Shown one piece after another: positions 1 through 6,318 of a DNA stretch of 64,000 bases (its first letter is position 1; each line of letters starts with the position of its first letter). The stretch is from NCBI RefSeq assembly GCF_028736035.1, contig NZ_CP117866.1:682001-746000 (forward strand), read 5' to 3'. Both the position numbers and the translations under genes were made by a program. The notes beneath the pieces were generated by a model that saw only the letters and a list, made by a program, of their open reading frames with translations, did no database searches and was not told the DNA's origin. Source of the stretch: Streptomyces sp. T12. GTDB lineage: Bacteria > Actinomycetota > Actinomycetes > Streptomycetales > Streptomycetaceae.

Positions 1-14
1 CTCGGGTGCCTGGG

Positions 15-700
15 TCAGGACGGGTCGCCGTACTGCAGGCCGCGTCCGTTGGTGCCGACGTAGACGCGGCCGTAGGTGTCGGGGCCGCGGGTGATGACGC
101 CGACGCCGCCGATGGCGCCCCACTGGTGGGCCTTGTCGTTGACGCGGAGCCAGGTGGCGCCCTTGTCGGTGGAGCGGAAGACTCCGGTGACGTCCTTGAC
201 GGTGCCGATCAGGTACAGGGCCTGGTAGCCGGTGCCCGGCTTGGCCTTGCCGAAACCGAGGGCGGAGGCGGAGGCGGAGGCGGACTGCACCGTCTTGAGC
301 GTGGTGAAGGTGCGGCCGCCGTCGGTGGAGTGCAGCAGCCCCTTGCCGTAGCCGGAGATCCACAGGTCCCCGGCGATGCCCGGGATGGCCGTGAGCTTGC
401 CGGAGGGCAGGTTGCCGGCGCGGGCGGTGAAGGTCGCGCCGTCGTCGGTGCTGGCGTAGAGCGTGCCGCCGGACAGGGAGTAGAAGGTCCTGGCCGAGGA
501 GCGGTCGGCGACGACTGCGGCGTCGTTGCCCAGGCCGCTGACCCTCGACCAGCTCGCCCCGTTGTCGGTCGAGCGGTACGGGGCCTGACCGGCCTGGGTC
601 CAGACGATGGTGGAGCCGTCGGCCGCGAGCGCGACGCGGCCGTCCTGGGCTTCGGCCACCGGCTCGGCCTTGAAGCCGTTCCAGCTGCGGCCGCCGTCGC
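15..700 (-). pseudogene. GH74 xyloglucanase remnant, C-terminal part only
   Basis: The reading frame encodes about 225 residues of BNR/sortilin-like beta-propeller sequence ending in NGRGLQYGDPS, which lines up with the C-terminal third of the two complete GH74 genes in this window (ends NGRGVIYGDPK and [11 protein letters not shown]). Homology begins near GGRSWNGF (about position 700). The open frame runs on to an ATG at 773, but those codons do not resemble GH74. Both catalytic Asp regions of the family (TDIGG and GDVGG) lie in the missing N-terminal two thirds and no signal peptide is present, so an active enzyme is unlikely. A GGAGGC hexamer repeat near 261-285 encodes an Ser-Ala run. The sequence differs enough from the other two to be a third paralogue rather than a recent copy. 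Family call is firm; pseudogene status is inferred from truncation. Confidence 0.8.
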
Positions 701-1055
701 CGATGCCCTTGATGTCGACGGCCTCTCGCGGAAGGACACCGAGCCCGGGACCGTTCACCGGCCTCGGTGTCACCGACGGAGTCCAGGGTGACGTCCCGGA
801 CCCGTGGAGACCCGGGTGCCTATCGGGTAGGCGGAGGCGCTGAGGGGGCGTCCTGAGCAGGGAGTTGGCGCCCGGGCTTCAGCCGGCGAACATGCCACCG
901 GCGCACGGCGGCGGAGGCAGCCCGGGCGGAGTGCTGCTTCCGTGTGTGCGGTGGGGCGCTTGGGTGAGGCCCTGGCTGCGTCCGCGTCAGCCGCTCCTTG
1001 TGATCGGGTGAGACGGTCGTTCCCCGAACGGAGACGGGTGGCTGCGGTGCAAGGG

Positions 1056-2039
1056 TCACTGCTCGGGTGCGAGTCCGCGCTCGGCCAGCCAGTCCAGTTG
1101 GACGGGTGGGTTGGAGCCGCAACCGCCGCCGTGGTCGGCGAACGGCCAGACGGTCATGGTCCGGTCCTCACCCGCGTAGTGGTTGAAGGCGGCGTAGACC
1201 GTGGAGGCCGGGCAGATCGGGTCCATCAGGCCGACGCTGAACAGGGCCGGTGCGGTGGCCCGCTGGGCGAAGTGGACGCCGTCGAAGTAGTCGAGGGTGG
1301 CGAACGTCGGCTCCACGCGGTGGCGGCTGTGCCAGCGCAGGTACTTGGCGATTTCCGGGTAGGGGCCCTCGCCGGTGATCTGGACGGCGCGGCGGAAGTG
1401 GCACAGGAACGGCACGTCGGGCATCACCGCCGCCACCCTGTCCCCCAGGAGTCCAGCGGTGGCGAGGGCCAGTCCGCCGCCCTGGCTGCCGCCCGCGACC
1501 ACGATCCTGCGGGCATCGAGGGAGGGCACTTCCGCGACGGCGTCCACCGCCCGCGCACAGTCGGTCATCAGGCGCCGGTAGTAGTAGTTCTCGGGCGAGT
1601 CGATGCCGCGGGTCATGAATCCCTCGACCCACTGCGTGCCGTCGCCCAGGGTCCGGTCCGGGGTGTCGTGGCCTTGGCCTCGGCTGTCGACGACGAGCTG
1701 GGCGTAGCCGGCGGCGGGCCAGAAGAGGTGGTCGGTGGGCAGGGCACGGCCGCCGCTGTAGCCGTTGTAGGTGACGACGACGGGCAGCGGGCCTTCGGCT
1801 CCGCGCGGGCGGAGCAGCCAGGCGGCCACCGGCTCACCCTGCCAGCCGGGGAAGCGCAGGTCGTCCACCTCGACGGTGCGCAGCCGGAACCGGTCCGTGA
1901 CGCGCTCGGCCTTCACCGCTCCGCCCTGTGATCGGGCGTCGTCGAGGGTGTGCTGCCAGAACGCGTCGAAGTCGTGCGGTGCGGTCGACACCGGTCGGTA
2001 GCCGACGAGTTCGTCATGGCCGAAGTCGGTGAGAGGCAT
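1056..2039 (-). CDS. CE7-family acetyl esterase (acetylxylan esterase / cephalosporin-C deacetylase family)
   Basis: The 327-residue product matches the usual length of CE7 alpha/beta-hydrolases, which remove acetyl groups from sugars and oligosaccharides. Visible motifs are the RGQG segment, the nucleophile elbow GGSQGGG (Ser about 184), an Asp in GLMDPICP (about 272) and a His in FADHGGG (about 301), which make the catalytic triad. There is no signal peptide, so it probably deacetylates imported oligosaccharides in the cytoplasm. An in-frame ATG lies far upstream, but the ATG at 2039 is chosen because GGAGGAAG precedes it at good spacing and the protein then starts like CE7 members. It follows the GH12 and GH74 genes on the same strand, which suggests a role on acetylated hemicellulose. 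The exact substrate is not visible. Confidence 0.88.
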   Translation of the reverse strand: MPLTDFGHDELVGYRPVSTAPHDFDAFWQHTLDDARSQGGAVKAERVTDRFRLRTVEVDDLRFPGWQGEPVAAWLLRPRGAEGPLPVVVTYNGYSGGRALPTDHLFWPAAGYAQLVVDSRGQGHDTPDRTLGDGTQWVEGFMTRGIDSPENYYYRRLMTDCARAVDAVAEVPSLDARRIVVAGGSQGGGLALATAGLLGDRVAAVMPDVPFLCHFRRAVQITGEGPYPEIAKYLRWHSRHRVEPTFATLDYFDGVHFAQRATAPALFSVGLMDPICPASTVYAAFNHYAGEDRTMTVWPFADHGGGCGSNPPVQLDWLAERGLAPEQ

Positions 2040-2378
2040 GAGGACTTCCTCCGGATGGGGAGATGGTGAAGCGGCGGGGTGAGGGAACGTGGACAACACG
2101 CGAAGGGCGTGACGTCGCACCACCGCCTGTGTGACGGACGGCGTGTGCGGAGTGCAGCGCGGTGGAACGGCGGGAGGAGCGGTGGGCAGTTGGGAGTGTG
2201 CAGGGCAGGCGGATACGGTCCAGCACCTGGTGGAGGCGTTCGATGGGGGCGTCGAGCCAGGAGAAGTCATTGCATCCTTGCTCGGACCGGGCCGCCCGAC
2301 CCTCCGTACGGAGAGTCGGGCGGTACTTACCGGCAAAGGGCGGCCGGTCACTCGTCCGCCCCTCTGCTTGTCTCGGCG
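2040..2378. other. intergenic region between esterase and GH12 gene
   Basis: This 339-base gap holds the esterase ribosome binding site next to 2040 and a strong hairpin at 2292-2323. No gene-like reading frame or copy of the TCGAAGCGCTTCGA operator was seen. Confidence 0.5.
2292..2323 (-). terminator. hairpin terminator after GH12 gene
   Basis: Nine-base arms CCGCCCGAC and GTCGGGCGG enclose a loop that is itself the palindrome CTCCGTACGGAG. It lies about 55 bases past the GH12 stop codon, where a terminator is expected. No clear U-run follows, as is common in streptomycetes. Confidence 0.65.
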
Positions 2379-3095
2379 TCAGAAGCCCACGGCGCCCCAG
2401 GAGTGGGCGGTGTAGTCACCCGGCCCGAATTCCCAGCCGGCCATGACGCTGTTGAGGTAGTGGTCGTTGGTGTAGAGGCCCTTGTTGAGGCCGTAGTTGA
2501 AGAACGGGGTGAGGCTGCCGGACCACCAGCCGGACCTGCTCCTGTCCAGGAAGCTGAGGGTGTGGTCGCCGTTCGGCCAGTTGTAGTCGTAGATGTCCCA
2601 GCTGCGGCCGCCCAGGCTGACGTTGGTCACGGTCGGGACCGCGTTGCCGTTCCCGTCGTAGCGGTCTGCCAGCGGCTGGGTGTTGGACCAGTTGAGCCAG
2701 ATCATCAGCTCGGTCTTGGAGTTGCGGTTGTTCGGCTCGGGGTAAGGGTCGATGAAGATGTCGTACGTGGCGTTGTAGCGCGAGCCGGACTTCGGCCACG
2801 CCGACTGGCTGAACCACGAGTTGTTGTTGGGGTTGACGTTGCCGATCTTCTTGGGGAGCGTGGTCACCGGGGAGGACCAGCCCCAGTCCTTGCCGTTGAC
2901 CATGGCGACGAAGCCGGTGCCGGTCGGGGAGTTCACGCCCCAGGAGTTGTCGTTGGCGTACCACGTCGAGGCGTTGCCGCCGGTCGAGTAGTGCTTGAAC
3001 CAGTACGTCTGTGACGCTGCCACTGCCGAGTTCGGCAGGGTGAAGACGAGAGCCAGAGCCGCGAGAAGCGCGGCCCAGCCGATACGGAATTTCAT
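2379..3095 (-). CDS. secreted GH12 endoglucanase / xyloglucanase
   Basis: The 238-residue protein starts with a Sec signal peptide (MKFRIGW, hydrophobic core, AVAA-S cleavage area near residue 29) followed by a single GH12 jelly-roll domain. The GH12 signatures are present: TELMIWLNW with the nucleophile Glu (about 128) and AGWEFG with the acid/base Glu (about 221). GH12 enzymes cut beta-1,4-glucans, and several act on xyloglucan. There is no linker or carbohydrate-binding module, so this is a minimal catalytic form. The ATG at 3095 is chosen over an upstream one because GGAGGG precedes it and the signal peptide then begins correctly. It lies 136 bases after a GH74 gene on the same strand, consistent with joint action on xyloglucan. 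Confidence 0.9.
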   Translation of the reverse strand: MKFRIGWAALLAALALVFTLPNSAVAASQTYWFKHYSTGGNASTWYANDNSWGVNSPTGTGFVAMVNGKDWGWSSPVTTLPKKIGNVNPNNNSWFSQSAWPKSGSRYNATYDIFIDPYPEPNNRNSKTELMIWLNWSNTQPLADRYDGNGNAVPTVTNVSLGGRSWDIYDYNWPNGDHTLSFLDRSRSGWWSGSLTPFFNYGLNKGLYTNDHYLNSVMAGWEFGPGDYTAHSWGAVGF

Positions 3096-3154
3096 CAGCC
3101 CTCCGGAATGTGTGCTGAGTGGGGGGATCACACAGGAGAGGAGAAGTCGGTCGT

Positions 3155-3171
3155 CCTGCCGTGGCGGCAGG
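3155..3171 (-). terminator. small hairpin between GH74 and GH12 genes
   Basis: CCTGCC and GGCAGG form a short stem about 60 bases after the GH74 stop. It could attenuate read-through from GH74 into GH12. The stem is only 6 bp, so confidence is low. Confidence 0.3.
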
Positions 3172-3231
3172 GCCACGTCGGTCTCCCCTTCGGGACGGCG
3201 GGTGCGGAGCGCGATGACCGGGAGTCAGACC

Positions 3232-5583
3232 TCACTTCGGGTCGCCGTAGATGACTCCGCGTCCGTTGGTCCCGAAGTAGACGCGACCGTAGACCCGGGG
3301 ATCTCCGGTCATGGTGTTGCCGGTCCAGGCGTACTGGTGGCGGTCGTCGTTGATACGGGTCCAGGTCCGGCCCGCGTTGTCGGACCGGAAGATGCCGCGC
3401 ACGCCATGGATCTTGGAGCTGGTGTAGACGGCGGGGTACTTGGCGCCGGGCGCGGCCTTGCCGAATCCGACGACGTCGCCCTCGTTCACCGCCGTGAACC
3501 TGGTGAAGGACGTTCCGGAGTCGGTCGACCGCCACAGCCCGTACGGTGTGGGGGTGGTGGGCTTGGTGGTGCCGCCGGCCAGCCAGATGTCGCCCTCGTG
3601 ACCCGGGACCGGCTTGAACCGGACGTTCCCCGCGGTGGGCAGACCGGTCGCCGCCGTGGCCTTGAAGCTCTTGCCGCCGTCCGTGCTGAGGTAGAAGACC
3701 CCGGCGTCGTAGGCGTAGAACTTCGCCGGGTTCACCCGGTCGGAGCGCACGGAGGCCCCGGCCGGCAGCCCCTTCGACGCCGTCCAGGTCGCTCCGTGGT
3801 CGTCGGACCAGCTGACCGGCGCACCGGCCGGTGACCAGACGATCTGCCTGCCGTCGGCGCTGATGGCGACGGCCTGGTCCTCGACTCCGGGCCCGGTGGC
3901 GCCGGACGGCTCACTGCCCGACGGCGTCCAGGTGGCGCCGCTGTCGGTGGAGATGGCGAAGTGCTGGGTCCAGCCGCTGGTGGGGTGGCCGACCCGCACG
4001 ATGGTGTGGGGCGCCAGCTCCGCGTAGTCGAGGGCCGGAGTGCCGCCGAAGGTCGGGCTGTCGTACATCTTCGGCGCCTTGCGGAAGTCCGTGTGCCGGA
4101 AGCCGCCGACGTCGCCGACGCCGGAGAAGAGATGCGCCGCGCCGACGGGCGGGCTGATCACACACATGACAGCGGTTTCCTCCAACCCCTGGGCCCGCAC
4201 GGACAGGTGCACCGTGCGGTCGCTGTCCCAGTCGGTCAGGTTGTCGGCGCCGTAGATCGTCGCGCCGGTTCCGTACATGAAGTGGTCGGAGTCGAAGGGG
4301 TCGATCTGGACGGACTCCATCATCCAGCCCAGCTTGGGGGCCATCTCGGGAAGCGACGGCGAGGCGTTCCAGGTCAGCCAGGGGGCGGCGGAGATGTCGA
4401 TGTCGTAGCGCAGGGTGCGCTCGGAGTTCGTGTCCAGGTCCCACGCGCGGGTCCAGCTCGCGCCGCCGTCGGTGGAGCGGAAGAGGATGCAGTCGGGGGA
4501 CCAGTTGACCTGGGTGGACACCATCAGGGTGTCCGGGTTCTGCCGGTCGATGGTCAGGCCGCTGTACCCCCACTTGTTGTCGTCGCTGGTCGACGGGACC
4601 GGGCTGATGCGGGTCCAGGTGTCGGTGGCGGTGTCCAGCTTCCACACGTCGCCCTTGGAGCCGTCGTAGGGTCCGGCGGTGTCGCTGGTCGCCAAGTACA
4701 GGTAGCCGCCGACGTGGTCGAAGTCCGCATGGTGCGGGATGAAGCCGGTGGGCTGCCCGGGCACGCGTTCCCAGGTCGCTCCCGCGTCGGTGGACCGGTA
4801 CAGGATGTTGTCCTTGTCGGCCACGGTGACGTAGAGGGTCCGGGTGGCCCGGCCCGCTCTGCCGGTGCGCTTGTCGAAGACGACTTGCAGCACGCCCAGG
4901 TTGTCGCCGTTGTAGCCGTCGGGGTCGGTGGGGTCGATGACGAAGTTGCCCGCGTTGGGGAAGCTGGTCACCTTCGCGAACGTCTTGCCGTGGTCGGTGC
5001 TGCGCCACAGCCCGTGGCCCCCGCGCACCCCCAGGTAGAGGATCCTGTTGCGGTTGGGGTCGATCACCAGCCGCTCGCCGATGCCCCGGCCTGGCATGTT
5101 GCCGCCCAGCCGGAACGGCAGGGGAGTGGTCTTCCAAGTGCGGCCTCGGTCCGTCGAGCGCAGGATCGCCGCCATGCTCGGGTCCCATTCGGGGAGGGTG
5201 TACGTGCCCGCCGCCAGGTAGACGCGGTCGGGGTCGACCTCGTCGGTGGCGATGCTGATGATGCCGGTGTGTCCGTACTCGTCCCAGACGATCCAGTCGG
5301 TGAGGGGGATCCACCGCCGGGACGCCGTGTCGAGGCGATAGGCGCCGCCGATGTCGGTACGGGCGTACACCAGTCCGGGTTCGCTCTGGTTGAAGACGAT
5401 GCCGGTGACGAAGCCGCCGCCGACTATCTCGGCGTTGCGGAAGGTGTAGGGCGTGCGTCGGACCTTGCCGGTCGCGCCGGCGGATGCAGCGGAGGCAGCG
5501 GACGGGGCGAGCACAGGGAGTGCGGCCGCGGTCGCGCCGGCGGCCAGCAGTCCTCGGCGGGAGAAGTGCGGGACATGGGTCAT
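3232..5583 (-). CDS. secreted GH74 xyloglucanase (copy A)
   Basis: The 783-residue product has a twin-arginine signal (SRRGLLAAG, residues 8-16) and an Ala-rich cleavage region, then the double seven-bladed propeller of GH74 endo-xyloglucanases with repeated S-T-D-G-G/A-x-T-W blades. Both expected catalytic aspartates are visible: RTDIGGAYR (Asp about 77) and GVGDVGGF (Asp about 488). It ends right after the last blade, with no CBM. The ATG overlaps the stop codon of the upstream truncated lipoprotein gene (ATGA), which suggests translational coupling. It is 40-50 residues longer than copy B (736). Role: extracellular cleavage of xyloglucan into oligosaccharides. The family and export route are clear; xyloglucan specificity follows from family knowledge. 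Confidence 0.93.
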   Translation of the reverse strand: MTHVPHFSRRGLLAAGATAAALPVLAPSAASAASAGATGKVRRTPYTFRNAEIVGGGFVTGIVFNQSEPGLVYARTDIGGAYRLDTASRRWIPLTDWIVWDEYGHTGIISIATDEVDPDRVYLAAGTYTLPEWDPSMAAILRSTDRGRTWKTTPLPFRLGGNMPGRGIGERLVIDPNRNRILYLGVRGGHGLWRSTDHGKTFAKVTSFPNAGNFVIDPTDPDGYNGDNLGVLQVVFDKRTGRAGRATRTLYVTVADKDNILYRSTDAGATWERVPGQPTGFIPHHADFDHVGGYLYLATSDTAGPYDGSKGDVWKLDTATDTWTRISPVPSTSDDNKWGYSGLTIDRQNPDTLMVSTQVNWSPDCILFRSTDGGASWTRAWDLDTNSERTLRYDIDISAAPWLTWNASPSLPEMAPKLGWMMESVQIDPFDSDHFMYGTGATIYGADNLTDWDSDRTVHLSVRAQGLEETAVMCVISPPVGAAHLFSGVGDVGGFRHTDFRKAPKMYDSPTFGGTPALDYAELAPHTIVRVGHPTSGWTQHFAISTDSGATWTPSGSEPSGATGPGVEDQAVAISADGRQIVWSPAGAPVSWSDDHGATWTASKGLPAGASVRSDRVNPAKFYAYDAGVFYLSTDGGKSFKATAATGLPTAGNVRFKPVPGHEGDIWLAGGTTKPTTPTPYGLWRSTDSGTSFTRFTAVNEGDVVGFGKAAPGAKYPAVYTSSKIHGVRGIFRSDNAGRTWTRINDDRHQYAWTGNTMTGDPRVYGRVYFGTNGRGVIYGDPK

Positions 5584-5861
5584 GACGCGTCCTTGCCTTT
5601 CGGGTGCGCGGGAAAAGTGAGGTAACCCGCCTCGGTGACCGCTTTGTTGGGGAGTCCGACGGACGCCGTGTCCGGCCGGCCGACCATGCTGGGCACATGG
5701 GCGGGCAGCGCGGCGGCCAAGTCCTTCTTGCTGCTGGTGCCGTCCTTGCCAGCACCGGAGTCGCTGCCTCCGCAGGCGGCCGGCAGCAGTGAGAGAGAGG
5801 CGGCGCCCGCTGCGCCGGCGGCTGTTCGCAGGACGGCTCGGCGGTTCGTCTCCGTGCTCAT
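5580..5861 (-). pseudogene. truncated sugar ABC transporter binding lipoprotein (N-terminal 93 codons)
   Basis: The frame encodes a lipoprotein signal with lipobox LLPAACGG and a short mature segment. The sequence from the lipid Cys onward lines up with residues after the lipobox of the complete binding protein at 16975-18654 (shared pattern CGGS...TS-KKD...LP--V-S-V--PD...AGY). The reading then ends in a TGA that overlaps the GH74 ATG, so only about one sixth of the usual length of around 550 residues remains. It keeps a ribosome binding site (AAGGG) and the operator-bearing promoter region. The likeliest origin is a deletion that removed the rest of this gene and two permease genes and joined the 5' end to GH74. 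It may survive as a leader cistron coupling GH74 translation. Confidence 0.78.
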
Positions 5862-5958
5862 GTCGTTGCGGCCCTTCGTCTCCGTGGAGCTGACCGGCGG
5901 GCGGGCCGACGCGGAGTCGCCCGGAGGACTGACGCGGGGAGGGCGGGAGGAATCCAAA

Positions 5959-5972
5959 TCGATGCGCTTCGA
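5959..5972. promoter_or_regulatory. operator half-degenerate, cassette A minus-strand side
   Basis: TCGATGCGCTTCGA differs by one base from the perfect palindrome TCGAAGCGCTTCGA found three more times in this window. It lies about 98 bases upstream of the truncated lipoprotein start, so it probably controls the GH74 (copy A) transcript. The CG-centred shape is typical of LacI-family operators. Confidence 0.6.
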
Positions 5973-6173
5973 CGTTTCGGTGACACTAAGACTGTGTTTC
6001 CGGGCACGACAACGGGCCGTCAAGGTCACTTTCCGGTAACAGACACGGTCGAGGGCGACGGTTCCCCCGCCCTCCATACGGCTTTGACCCAGGTGAGCTG
6101 GCCTTTTGGACGACCTCTCAGAGATGTACGCCAACGCCGGAAAGACGACTTGGGACGGCTGAGTGACCTGTGA

Positions 6174-6179
6174 TTGACA
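6174..6179 (+). promoter_or_regulatory. TTGACA -35 box for GH3
   Basis: A perfect TTGACA lies 22 bases before the operator at 6202. The same distance separates TTGACA (18902-18907) and the operator at 18930 upstream of the GH3 remnant. The operator would overlap the transcription start region and block initiation. A good -10 is not obvious. Confidence 0.45.
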
Positions 6180-6201
6180 CACGACTCGGCGTCATGCCAA
6201 C

Positions 6202-6217
6202 GTCGAAGCGCTTCGAC
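6202..6217. promoter_or_regulatory. palindromic operator upstream of GH3
   Basis: GTCGAAGCGCTTCGAC is a perfect 16-bp palindrome, located about 100 bases before the GTG start of GH3. It is the best copy of the motif shared by both divergent cassettes. Confidence 0.7.
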
Positions 6218-6318
6218 TGCATGACAGCAAGATCGAGGAAAGCCGCATGCCGCCCGGGCGCGCAGTCTCCACGCTTCCGACGCCTTTCTCCTTCGACCTC
6301 CTGCAAGGGACATCTCAG

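Larger units (their letters stand above)
5862..6318. promoter_or_regulatory. divergent promoter region, cassette A
   Basis: This intergenic region separates the truncated lipoprotein / GH74 unit (minus) from GH3 (plus). It carries two copies of a LacI-type palindrome (5959-5972 and 6202-6217) and a TTGACA box at 6174-6179. Both directions therefore appear to answer to one regulator. No gene for that regulator is in the window. Confidence 0.6.

Noticed and set aside
15..773. Complete small GH74-like enzyme
   Set aside because: The N-terminal catalytic region and signal peptide are missing and the first 25 codons do not match the family, so it is treated as a remnant.
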